Positions 34,155-41,563 of a stretch of 64,000 nucleotides of DNA are shown here, in pieces. The stretch is from an uncultured Acetatifactor sp. (GTDB lineage Bacteria; Bacillota; Clostridia; Lachnospirales; Lachnospiraceae). Location of the stretch: NCBI GenBank assembly GCA_934436435.1, contig CAKSAN010000002.1, forward strand, positions 1 through 64,000, written 5' to 3'. The notes under the pieces are model-generated. The model was not told the DNA's origin, made no database searches, and saw only the letters and a program-made list of their open reading frames with translations. The stretch's first letter is position 1. Each line of letters starts with the position of its first letter. The position numbers and the translations under genes are program-made.

Positions 34155-34183
34155 ATTATAGTTGTGTAAGTTCCGGTTGGCAA
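34155..34183 (-). promoter_or_regulatory. Promoter of the GH5 lipoprotein gene
   Basis: On the minus strand, TTGCCA (34178-34183), 17-bp spacer, TATAAT (34155-34160). An inverted repeat ACTTACA / TGTGTAAGT (34142-34172) overlaps the -10 box and could be an operator. Confidence 0.7.
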
Positions 34184-34190
34184 GAAATGA

Positions 34191-34219
34191 TTGCCCGCAA
34201 ATAGGACCTGTGATACAGT
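34191..34219 (+). promoter_or_regulatory. Promoter of the rRNA methyltransferase operon
   Basis: TTGCCC (34191-34196), 17-bp spacer, TACAGT (34214-34219), 35 bp before the start codon at 34254. Confidence 0.4.
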
Positions 34220-34253
34220 TAATGGGAACAGATTACAGAAATGGAGGAAATCC

Positions 34254-35696
34254 ATGCTTCCACAGGCGTTTTTAGAGAGAATGCAGGGACTTTTGGGATC
34301 GGAATACGAGGAGTTCCTGACAAGTTTTGACCATGAAAAATATCAGGCACTGCGCCTCAATCCTTTGAAATTGCAGAAGGAGTCCGGGAGGACAAATGAC
34401 AGTACTGTCATAGAAGAAAAAATACAACAGACTTTTCATTTACAGCCGGTTCCCTGGGCGGAGAACGGCTATTACTACACAAAAGAGGATCAGCCCGGGA
34501 AACATCCCTGGCATGAGGCGGGGCTCTATTATATTCAGGAACCCAGTGCCATGGCACCGGTGACACTACTGTCACCACAGCCCGGAGAGCGGATTCTGGA
34601 TCTGTGTGCGGCACCCGGAGGAAAAAGTACCCAGATCGCATCGGCGATGGGAGGAGGGCTGCTCGTGACCAACGAGATCCATCCGGCCAGAGCGAAGATC
34701 CTGTCGGAGAACGTGGAGCGCATGGGAATTCGTAATGCCTGCGTGTTGAATGAGACACCGGAGCATCTGGCAGATGTCTTCGAGGAATATTTTGACCGGA
34801 TTCTGGTGGACGCGCCCTGTTCCGGAGAAGGAATGTTCCGGAAAAATGAGGTGGCCTGCGAGGAGTGGAGCCCGGAGAATGTACAGCTCTGTGCGGACAG
34901 ACAGGACGGTATTCTGGAATGCGCCGCCCGGATGCTGGTGCCCGGCGGCAGACTGGTGTATTCTACCTGTACCTTTGCCCCTGCGGAAAATGAAGGCAGC
35001 ATCAGCCGGTTCCTTGCAAGACATGAGGAGTTCGAGATCGTTCCCATTGATAAAAAGGCACTGGGGATTCCGGAGGGCTGTGACGGTATTCCGGGTTGTG
35101 TGGAGAATCCGGCGCCGGGAATCGAGGGTACCTTGCGCCTGTGGCCTCATAAACTGAACGGCGAAGGTCATTACGCCGCGGTATTACAGAAAAAAGGGGA
35201 ACTTCCACAGGGGTATCGGCCGGTGTGCGCAACGGGAACGGAAAAAGGAATCCCCGCAAAGAACCTTACAAAGGACTGGGCAGATTATTTTGCCTTTGCA
35301 AAAGAGACTTTTTCGGAAAAGCAGATCGCGGAATCGGGAATGTGTACCGCGGGAGAGGGATTTCTGGCGTTTGGCGATAATCTGTACCGTATGCCGGAGA
35401 GAATGCCCGGGGTGAAGGGCCTGAAAGTACTGCGTCCGGGACTGCATCTGGGAACACTGAAAAAGAACCGCTTCGAACCGGCCCATGCGCTGGCACTGGC
35501 GCTGTGCCCGGAGGATGTAAAGCATGTATGGAATCTGTCCGTGGAGGAAGCGGCTGCTTATTTGAAGGGGCAGACCTTTTCCGCGGAGGGCGAGAAGGGC
35601 TGGTATCTGATCTGCGTGGACGGCATCAGTCTGGGCTGGGGGAAACTGGCCGGGGGCATCATGAAGAACCATTATCCCAAGGGGCTGCGAAAATGA
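34254..35696 (+). CDS. RsmF-like rRNA cytosine-C5 methyltransferase
   Basis: ATG at 34254 follows ATGGAGGAAA and gives 480 residues. The SAM motif L-D-L-C-A-A-P-G-G-K-S-T-Q near 119-131 and the P-C-S-G-E-G-M-F catalytic Cys motif near 194-201 are both present, and S-T-C-T-F-A-P-A-E-N-E carries the second Cys. The C-terminal 180 residues resemble the RsmF RNA-binding extension. It would make m5C in 16S rRNA. Its stop overlaps the start of the pseudouridine synthase gene, so two RNA-modifying enzymes form an operon. Confidence 0.92.
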   Translation: MLPQAFLERMQGLLGSEYEEFLTSFDHEKYQALRLNPLKLQKESGRTNDSTVIEEKIQQTFHLQPVPWAENGYYYTKEDQPGKHPWHEAGLYYIQEPSAMAPVTLLSPQPGERILDLCAAPGGKSTQIASAMGGGLLVTNEIHPARAKILSENVERMGIRNACVLNETPEHLADVFEEYFDRILVDAPCSGEGMFRKNEVACEEWSPENVQLCADRQDGILECAARMLVPGGRLVYSTCTFAPAENEGSISRFLARHEEFEIVPIDKKALGIPEGCDGIPGCVENPAPGIEGTLRLWPHKLNGEGHYAAVLQKKGELPQGYRPVCATGTEKGIPAKNLTKDWADYFAFAKETFSEKQIAESGMCTAGEGFLAFGDNLYRMPERMPGVKGLKVLRPGLHLGTLKKNRFEPAHALALALCPEDVKHVWNLSVEEAAAYLKGQTFSAEGEKGWYLICVDGISLGWGKLAGGIMKNHYPKGLRK

Positions 35697-36415
35697 GAAC
35701 AGAGATATTATACGAAGACAACAGTATACTGGTGATCCGCAAACCGACGGGACTGGCGGTACAGTCTGCCCGGATCGGACAGGCAGATGTGGTCAGTGAG
35801 CTGAAGTCCTATCTGGCGAAACAGGCCGGACCCGGACGGGGAGAGCCGTATCTGGCGGTGATCCACAGGCTGGATCAGCCGGTGGAGGGCGTGTTGGTAT
35901 TCGCCAAAGAGAAAAAGTCGGCAGCAGTTCTGACGAAACAATTGTCGGCGGGCACATTGAATAAACAGTATTATGCGGTACTCTGTGGATATCCTGATGC
36001 CTCGGAAGGGGAGCTTGTGGATTATCTGCGGAAAGAAGGTAATGTGGCAGTGGCAGTCACCGGCAGAGAGAAGAATTTCCCGGACGCGAAGATCGCAAAA
36101 CTGCACTATCGCATTTTGGAGAAAATGGAGCAGCCAATGCCGCTGTCGCTGGCGGATGTCTGCATTGAGACCGGGCGGTTTCACCAGATCCGCGTACAGT
36201 TTGCCAATGCCGGATGGCCCCTGTTGGGAGATACCAAATATGGGAATGCCACGGCGGGTGTTACGGTGGGAAACCGGTCTTATCGCGGAGTGGCACTTTG
36301 CGCGTATTTTCTGGAATTTTGCCATCCCGTTTCCGGCAAAAAGATGTCATTCCGGGTGAAACCGCAGAACCCGGCATTTGAAAAATTTATTTTTGAGGAC
36401 TTCTCCGCGGGATAA
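35693..36415 (+). CDS. RluA-family pseudouridine synthase
   Basis: ATG at 35693 overlaps the previous TGA in ATGA. The 240-residue protein has the catalytic motif I-H-R-L-D-Q-P-V-E-G-V near 62-72 (nucleophile Asp), a K-Q-Y-Y-A-V segment and T-G-R-F-H-Q-I-R-V-Q-F near the end. It lacks an S4 domain, so it belongs to the short RluA type. It isomerises uridine in rRNA or tRNA; the target cannot be set. Confidence 0.92.
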   Translation: MRTEILYEDNSILVIRKPTGLAVQSARIGQADVVSELKSYLAKQAGPGRGEPYLAVIHRLDQPVEGVLVFAKEKKSAAVLTKQLSAGTLNKQYYAVLCGYPDASEGELVDYLRKEGNVAVAVTGREKNFPDAKIAKLHYRILEKMEQPMPLSLADVCIETGRFHQIRVQFANAGWPLLGDTKYGNATAGVTVGNRSYRGVALCAYFLEFCHPVSGKKMSFRVKPQNPAFEKFIFEDFSAG

Positions 36416-36462
36416 AAAAAGCAGTCCGGCACACACTAATTTCAAAAAAGGAAGTGTGCGGA

Positions 36463-37545
36463 ATGGACTGGGGAGAATTTGGAAAAAACATTATAGGAAA
36501 AAAGATGATAGTACTGCTTCTGGTAACGGGAGCAGTCTATTTTTTTCTGCAATATCTGACACCACTGTCGGCACCTGTGCTGTTGGCGATGCTGTTCGTC
36601 ACGATCTTCGGCCCCACGATGAAGCGGATGAACCAGAGACTGCATTTTCCCAGACCCCTCAGCGCCATAGTACTTCTGATCGTGGCAACGGTATTACTGG
36701 CAGGGCTCCTCTGGGTTCTGGTGTCCTGGGTGCTGGGCAGCCTGCCGGTATGGATCGGAAATCTGGAACTGCGGGAACAGGAGTGGCTGGAGGTGGTCCG
36801 GGGACTGTGCCGCAGCGTGGGGGAGATCATCGGTGTGGATGCCGCCTATCTGGAAACTACTGTCAGCGGCAGATTGCAGGAAGGACTGGATTCCCTGGAG
36901 GAAAATATTCTGCCGGGAATGCTGTCACAATCCATGCAGTATGTGCAGTGGTTTGCGGAACTGGGAGGATTTCTGGTGACATTTCTGATCGCCTCTGTGC
37001 TGCTGGCGAAGGACTACGACGGCATTATGAACCGTCTGCTGGATCAGGAAGCCTGTCATGTACTGTTGGAGGTGATCTGCGGGATCGTCCGTTATATTGC
37101 CACTTTTGTAAAAGCACAGGGGATCATTATGACCACGATTGCCGCAACCGCAGCTCTGACGCTGGGAATTGCGGGGATCCGGCACGGGATCCTGTGGGGG
37201 ATTCTGGCGGGGATTCTGGATGCACTGCCTTTCATTGGGACGGGTGTGGTACTGGTGCCGTTGGGAATTTTTCAGCTGTTGGAAGGGAGCTGGGGCAGGG
37301 CACTGGTCTGCGGCGTATTGTATGTGGTCTGCATTTTCCTGCGGGAAGTCATGGAACCCCGCCTCATCGGCAGGAAAATAGGAGTGTCTCCCATAGCCGT
37401 GTTGGTGTCGCTGTATGCGGGAATCCGGCTGTTTGGTGTCTGGGGGATCATTAAGGGGCCGTTGGGATTTGTGCTCATCTATGAGACCTGGCACAGTCTG
37501 ATCCGGATGTATGACCGTCAGCAGATGTGTGAGGATAGGAAATGA
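36463..37545 (+). CDS. AI-2E family membrane transporter
   Basis: ATG at 36463 follows AAGGAAG by 8 bases; a GTG three codons before lies on the site. The 360-residue product has seven to eight hydrophobic segments and the AI-2E family pattern P-F-I-G-T-G-V-V-L-V-P-L near 250-262 with E-P-R-L-I-G-R-K later. Members export small molecules such as autoinducer-2 or sodium; substrates are mostly unknown. An imperfect inverted repeat overlaps the leader. Confidence 0.9.
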   Translation: MDWGEFGKNIIGKKMIVLLLVTGAVYFFLQYLTPLSAPVLLAMLFVTIFGPTMKRMNQRLHFPRPLSAIVLLIVATVLLAGLLWVLVSWVLGSLPVWIGNLELREQEWLEVVRGLCRSVGEIIGVDAAYLETTVSGRLQEGLDSLEENILPGMLSQSMQYVQWFAELGGFLVTFLIASVLLAKDYDGIMNRLLDQEACHVLLEVICGIVRYIATFVKAQGIIMTTIAATAALTLGIAGIRHGILWGILAGILDALPFIGTGVVLVPLGIFQLLEGSWGRALVCGVLYVVCIFLREVMEPRLIGRKIGVSPIAVLVSLYAGIRLFGVWGIIKGPLGFVLIYETWHSLIRMYDRQQMCEDRK

Positions 37546-37622
37546 GAAACGGTTGACGAAAGAGGCAACGAAAGTTATCATAAAGGTAATACGACGAAGG
37601 AAGCTTTGGAAGGGTAAAATCT

Positions 37623-39284
37623 ATGGCAAAAAATACAGGCGGAAAAAAAGAAGTGGAATCAGTGGCAGAGACACTTTGCAAATTCAGCGGTGCCCTCTGT
37701 GATATAGGCATCAGCATTTACCTGTGTGTAACACTGGTGGTGCTGCCGCTTTATAACAGGGGATATGCACAGATCGGAACGGACAAAGAGAACTTTTTTA
37801 TCAAGACACTGACCTACGCGGGGAAAGGACTGCTTCCCCTGTTTCTGCTGTGGTTGATCTTTCGGCTTGTCACGGCGGCGCAGAAGAAAGAGTTGCCGGA
37901 GCTTCGGGCAATTCCGGGAAGCCTTTGGAAGAGTCTGGGCATCACGGACAAATTCGCTGCTCTTTACGGAATTTCCGTAGTACTGTCTTATGTGTTTACC
38001 CGATATCGGGAGGAAGCACTGTGGGGGACGGCATCCTGGCGTATGGGGATGTGGATGCAGCTGGGAGCGATCATTGTTTATTTTATGGTTTCAAGAATGT
38101 GGCAGAGAAAAGACTGGATCGTGGCGCTGATATTACCGGTGTCGGCAATTGTTTTTTTCCTGGGATACATGAATAAATTCCAGTTATGCCTTGTAGATAA
38201 GGAAATCATCAATTCCTCTTTTATCTCTACCGTGGGAAATATTAACTGGTATTGCGGTTATCTGGTAACGGTACTGTTTGGCGGTGTGTATCTGCTGTGG
38301 CGGATGGAAGAGCATTTTACCTGGAAGAAATGGGTATTGATGGTGTATGTGGCCATTGGCTTTGCCTCTCTGGCGACTCAGGGCAGCAGCAGCGGAATCG
38401 TGACTTTTGCCGTGGTGATGTTTGTACTGTTTGGCATGTCGGTGGCGGACAGCGTAAAAATGGAATGTTTCTGGCAGATAATGACACTGTTTTCCGGGGC
38501 GTGTCTGGTTACTTATGCGTTGAGAGTCTGTAATGTATTTTCCAGGGAACTGATACAGGAGGGTATTACGGATGTGCTGACTTTTTCCGCAGTAAGCATC
38601 ATTATGACAATTGTGTCGGCAACAATGTTATGGGTTGTACACAGAATGGGCAGAGCGCAGCGTTATTCCGAGAAGGTATGGAGAAGGATATACCGTGGCA
38701 TTGCAATTGCAGTGCCGGCTATTATAGTGCTTGGGCTGTTGCTGATTTTGATCAATACGGTATTGGGTGGAGCACTCACGGGAAATGTAACAGATCCGGA
38801 ACTGATAAATTGGTTAACGTTCAACAGTGACTGGGGCAGTGCGAGAGGAGCAACTTGGGCAGCAGGTGCCAGATGCTTCTGGGAAGCGGATTTCTTACAT
38901 AAGATCTTCGGTGTGGGGCCGGACTGCATGTATTCTTTCCTGGCCAATGAAGGCAGTGCAGATCTGCAAAATATGGTGAATGAGCGATTTTATGGGAATC
39001 GTCTAACGAATGCGCACAATGAATGGCTGACAATCTTGGTAAATACGGGAGTGCTGGGGCTGGTCAGCTATGCCGGAATGATGATTTCCGTGATCCGTAA
39101 TTTTTTACACGCGGGGAAAAAATCGGCGCTGGTGGGAGCCTGTGGATTTTGTGTGCTGGCCTATACGGTGAATAATATGTTTAGTTTTCAGCAAGTGATG
39201 AACATTTCCACAGTGTTTGTGATATTGGGAATTGGGGGAAATGTATGGAGGTCGGTTCAGACTGAGGTCCCCCGGACCTCGTGA
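37623..39284 (+). CDS. O-antigen ligase-like (Wzy/WaaL) membrane protein
   Basis: The 553-residue protein has twelve or more hydrophobic segments. The long outer loop near 395-470 contains the conserved N-A-H-N-E-W-L pattern of O-antigen ligases and polymerases. In Gram-positives such proteins polymerise or attach surface polysaccharide. ATG at 37623 follows GGAAGGG. The last few codons lie inside the GAGGTCC hairpin repeat (39264-39283), so the C-terminus may have been changed by that repeat. Confidence 0.82.
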   Translation: MAKNTGGKKEVESVAETLCKFSGALCDIGISIYLCVTLVVLPLYNRGYAQIGTDKENFFIKTLTYAGKGLLPLFLLWLIFRLVTAAQKKELPELRAIPGSLWKSLGITDKFAALYGISVVLSYVFTRYREEALWGTASWRMGMWMQLGAIIVYFMVSRMWQRKDWIVALILPVSAIVFFLGYMNKFQLCLVDKEIINSSFISTVGNINWYCGYLVTVLFGGVYLLWRMEEHFTWKKWVLMVYVAIGFASLATQGSSSGIVTFAVVMFVLFGMSVADSVKMECFWQIMTLFSGACLVTYALRVCNVFSRELIQEGITDVLTFSAVSIIMTIVSATMLWVVHRMGRAQRYSEKVWRRIYRGIAIAVPAIIVLGLLLILINTVLGGALTGNVTDPELINWLTFNSDWGSARGATWAAGARCFWEADFLHKIFGVGPDCMYSFLANEGSADLQNMVNERFYGNRLTNAHNEWLTILVNTGVLGLVSYAGMMISVIRNFLHAGKKSALVGACGFCVLAYTVNNMFSFQQVMNISTVFVILGIGGNVWRSVQTEVPRTS

Positions 39285-39345
39285 AGATCTGCACTCGATA
39301 GGTATTGGAAGGCGGCGAACTTGCGGTCTCCGCTCCGCTCCGGTC
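39264..39345. repeat. Second copy of the GC-rich repeat words, near tRNA-Pro
   Basis: The hairpin GAGGTCC-CCC-GGACCTC (39264-39280) ends the O-antigen ligase-like gene, and GTCTCCGCTCCGCTCCGGTC lies at 39326-39345. Both words also occur near tRNA-Gly(GCC) at 28731-28780, in the other order. This suggests a small repeated element found beside tRNA genes. Confidence 0.65.
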
Positions 39346-39412
39346 GGTCCGGGCCCGAACGGTGTGTTCAGTCCGATAAAGGTCATAAGTTCAATATATT
39401 GAGGCAGACAAA

Positions 39413-39443
39413 AATAAGCTCCCACAAATGTGGAAGCTTATTT
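39413..39443 (-). terminator. Terminator of tRNA-Pro
   Basis: Read on the minus strand, AAGCTTCCACA pairs with GTGGGAGCTT around TTT and is followed by ATTTTTG. Confidence 0.8.
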
Positions 39444-39447
39444 TTAG

Positions 39448-39521
39448 TCGTCGCGACAAGATTCGAACTTGCGACCTCTGCGTCCCGAACGCAGCGCTCT
39501 ACCAAACTGAGCCACGCGACG
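39448..39521 (-). tRNA. tRNA-Pro(CGG)
   Basis: 74 bases with acceptor CGTCGCG/CGCGACG, anticodon stem CTGCG/CGCAG around loop TTCGGGA (anticodon CGG), T loop TTCGAAT and discriminator A; no CCA. Confidence 0.94.
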
Positions 39522-39553
39522 ATTTTGTTAACACGAATCGCGTCAACATTAAA

Positions 39554-39582
39554 ATAATAAATAAAAACCCATTGATTGTCAA
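39554..39582 (-). promoter_or_regulatory. Promoter of tRNA-Pro
   Basis: On the minus strand, TTGACA (39577-39582), 17-bp spacer, TATTAT (39554-39559), 33 bp before the tRNA. Confidence 0.8.
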
Positions 39583-39652
39583 GCAAAAAACGAATATGAT
39601 AGAAGAAAAAGTTGCAAAAACGATAAAATCACGAAATTAGAGAGGAAATTCT

Positions 39653-40855
39653 ATGTATAATACAATCGTTACATTGAAAAAAGGAGAGGGTAGAACTCTG
39701 AAGGCCGGAGGAATGTGGGTCTATGACAATGAGATCGCATCCATCATGGGAGATTTTGAGAATGGTGATATTATAGCTATCCATGATTTTGACGGCTATT
39801 TCATGGGATATGGCTATATCAATACCAATTCCAAGATCACGATCCGCCTGCTGGCCCGCAGAAAAGATACGGTGATCGACGAGGCTTTTTTCGAACAGAG
39901 AGTACGGGATGCCTGGAATTACCGCAAGGAGACCATTGACACCTCCAGCTGCCGTTTGATCTTCGGAGAGGCGGATTTCCTGCCGGGTATCGTGATCGAT
40001 AAATTTTCGGATGTACTGGTCGTGGAATCTCTGGCATTGGGAATTGATAAGTGGAAGCTTGTCATCATAGATGCATTGAAAAAAGTGTTGGCAGAGGACG
40101 GAATTGCCATCCGCGGTGTTTACGAGAGAAGCGATGCCAAGGTGCGTTTGCAGGAAGGCATGGAACGCTACAAGGGATTTATCGGGGAACCCTTTGACAC
40201 CAAGGTAGAGATCGTGGAGAACGGTGTTCACTACATGGTAGACGTGGAGGATGGACAGAAGACCGGATTTTTCCTCGACCAGAAGAACAACCGTGCCGCA
40301 ATTCACCGCTTCTGCAAGGACAAGAAAGTACTGGACTGCTTTACCCATACCGGCTCCTTTGCACTGAATGCGGGAATCGCCGGAGCGAAGAGTGTTCTGG
40401 GCGTGGATGCTTCCCAGCTGGCTGTGGATCAGGCCACAGAGAATGCAAAACTGAACGGATTGGAGAATACCGTGCGTTTCCAGTGTGCTGATGTATTTGA
40501 ATTATTGCCGGAACTGGAAGCACAGGGCGAGAAGTACGATGTGGTGATTCTGGACCCTCCCGCATTTACCAAGTCCCGCAATTCCATTAAAAATGCAGTA
40601 AAAGGCTACCGCGAGATCAATCTCCGCGGCCTGAAGCTGGTGAAGGACGGAGGCTTCCTTGTGACCTGCTCCTGCTCCCACTTCATGGATCCCGAACTCT
40701 TCGCCAAGACCATCCGCGAAGCCTCCCACGGTGCCCACAAACGCCTCCGTCAGGTAGAGTTCAAGACCCAGGGCCCGGATCACCCGATCCTGTGGGCTGC
40801 GGATGAGAGCTATTACCTTAAGTTCTACATTTTTCAGGTTGTTGATGAGAAGTAA
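39653..40855 (+). CDS. RlmI-like 23S rRNA cytosine-C5 methyltransferase
   Basis: The 400-residue protein has an N-terminal PUA-like domain (about 1-75), a linker fold and a class I methyltransferase domain. That domain has V-L-D-C-F-T-H-T-G-S-F-A near 224-235 and the catalytic V-I-L-D-P-P-A-F near 297-304, with V-T-C-S-C-S-H carrying the second Cys. RlmI makes m5C1962 in 23S rRNA. The gene stands alone with an AGAGAGGAAA site. Confidence 0.92.
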   Translation: MYNTIVTLKKGEGRTLKAGGMWVYDNEIASIMGDFENGDIIAIHDFDGYFMGYGYINTNSKITIRLLARRKDTVIDEAFFEQRVRDAWNYRKETIDTSSCRLIFGEADFLPGIVIDKFSDVLVVESLALGIDKWKLVIIDALKKVLAEDGIAIRGVYERSDAKVRLQEGMERYKGFIGEPFDTKVEIVENGVHYMVDVEDGQKTGFFLDQKNNRAAIHRFCKDKKVLDCFTHTGSFALNAGIAGAKSVLGVDASQLAVDQATENAKLNGLENTVRFQCADVFELLPELEAQGEKYDVVILDPPAFTKSRNSIKNAVKGYREINLRGLKLVKDGGFLVTCSCSHFMDPELFAKTIREASHGAHKRLRQVEFKTQGPDHPILWAADESYYLKFYIFQVVDEK

Positions 40856-40964
40856 TGACCGGAAAGTGGTGGAAATGCTTGATTTATAAGGGATTGAAGG
40901 CATTTGATGTTTACAGAGAAAACCTCGTAAAGTATCGCAAAATATCACAAAATCGTGATTCAAA

Positions 40965-41022
40965 GTGGTGAGAAAAGTGGTAAGTCTGAGTGGTAAGCAC
41001 CTGAAATGTAGCGAGTGGTAAG
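40965..41022 (+). repeat. Four phased GTGGTRAG direct repeats
   Basis: Copies lie at 40965-40972 (GTGGTGAG), 40977-40984, 40990-40997 and 41015-41022 (GTGGTAAG). Starts are 12, 13 and 25 bp apart. The second to fourth have the form A-G-T-G-G-T-A-A-G. The layout is like arm-type binding sites of conjugative-transposon integrases; that reading is inferred. Confidence 0.55.
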
Positions 41023-41082
41023 CTTATGGGGAAAACGGTATGTTCTATTTGAATGATAACGAGAAACTAACAAAAGACTGAC

Positions 41083-41119
41083 AGAGAGTAATCGAGAAAA
41101 TTCGGTTGCTCTTTTTTTA
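41083..41119 (+). terminator. Terminator downstream of the RlmI-like gene region
   Basis: AGAGTAATCG pairs with CGGTTGCTCT (two wobble pairs) and is followed by seven T. Confidence 0.7.
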
Positions 41120-41210
41120 TTGTGAAGGGGTTTACATGTGCTATAATAAAACAAATTAACAAATCGGTATTGACCAGGCTGAAAGCGAGGGATGCTTCTT
41201 GTCCGTAGAA

Positions 41211-41333
41211 GGATATAAACAAGCATCATTATCAGTTCAAAAGATGAATTATGCTGTCCGTATGTATAGGAAGATAGGATTTGAAATTATTGATGAAAAT
41301 GATGTAGAATATATTATGATTTGTAAATTATAG
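41211..41333 (+). pseudogene. C-terminal remnant of a GNAT acetyltransferase
   Basis: The open frame reads G-Y-K-Q-A-S-L-S-V-Q-K-M-N-Y-A-V-R-M-Y-R-K-I-G-F-E-I and ends in stop 41331-41333, which matches the last 40 residues of GNAT N-acetyltransferases (acetyl-CoA-binding and final strands). No upstream part with the acetyl-CoA loop is present in frame, so the gene is cut off. Confidence 0.75.
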
Positions 41334-41377
41334 GCACTTGTAACTTCTAGTTTGCCAAATTAGAGATAGCAAGTTAT

Positions 41378-41416
41378 TGCTCAGATTGGATTTAAAATCC
41401 CGATCTGGGCATTTTT
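41378..41416 (+). terminator. Terminator after the acetyltransferase remnant
   Basis: GCTCAGATTGG pairs with CCGATCTGGGC and is followed by ATTTTT. Confidence 0.7.
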
Positions 41417-41545
41417 ATGTATGTAAAAGGACCGCAATTTGGTGAGGTGATAAAAACGGGGCAAAATGTATATAATAAAATTAGAAAAACGGGGCAAAAT
41501 TTTATAAATTATATTGAAAAAACGGGGCAAAAGAGATATTGTTAA
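41417..41545 (+). CDS. Possible 42-residue peptide with three KTGQ repeats
   Basis: An ATG at 41417 opens a 43-codon frame through the triple 33-bp motif and stops at 41545. Because 33 is a multiple of three, each motif reads K-T-G-Q, once every 11 residues. It has no ribosome site and begins inside the terminator tail, so coding is doubtful. It could be a leader peptide; more likely the repeats act as DNA or RNA. Confidence 0.25.
   Translation: MYVKGPQFGEVIKTGQNVYNKIRKTGQNFINYIEKTGQKRYC
41452..41532. repeat. Three identical 15-bp motifs at exact 33-bp spacing
   Basis: AAAAACGGGGCAAAA occurs at 41452-41466, 41485-41499 and 41518-41532. The 18-bp spacers are AT-rich and unrelated to each other. 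The last copy ends 31 bp before the ATPase start codon. The spacing is close to three helical turns, so proteins on the three sites would face one side of the DNA. Confidence 0.85.
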
Positions 41546-41563
41546 AAAGGGAGGAGGAAATTT

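Larger units (their letters stand above)
40856..41563. other. Non-coding region with phased repeats and gene remnants
   Basis: The 700-bp gap has no full gene. It holds four GTGGTRAG direct repeats (40965-41022), a terminator (41083-41119), an acetyltransferase C-terminal remnant (41211-41333), a second terminator (41378-41416) and the triple 33-bp motif (41452-41532). The mixture looks like a scar where a mobile element came and went. Confidence 0.6.

Noticed and set aside
34572..35171. Minus-strand open frames opposite the RsmF-like gene
   Set aside because: They overlap the catalytic motifs of the real gene and have no start signals.
36378..37454. Long open frame overlapping the AI-2E permease in another frame
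   Set aside because: It lacks a ribosome site and has low-complexity Gly/Ser/Arg content; the permease frame has clear membrane segments and family motifs.
41452..41532. CRISPR array
   Set aside because: Only three 15-bp units with 18-bp AT-rich spacers and no cas genes; both lengths are too short.
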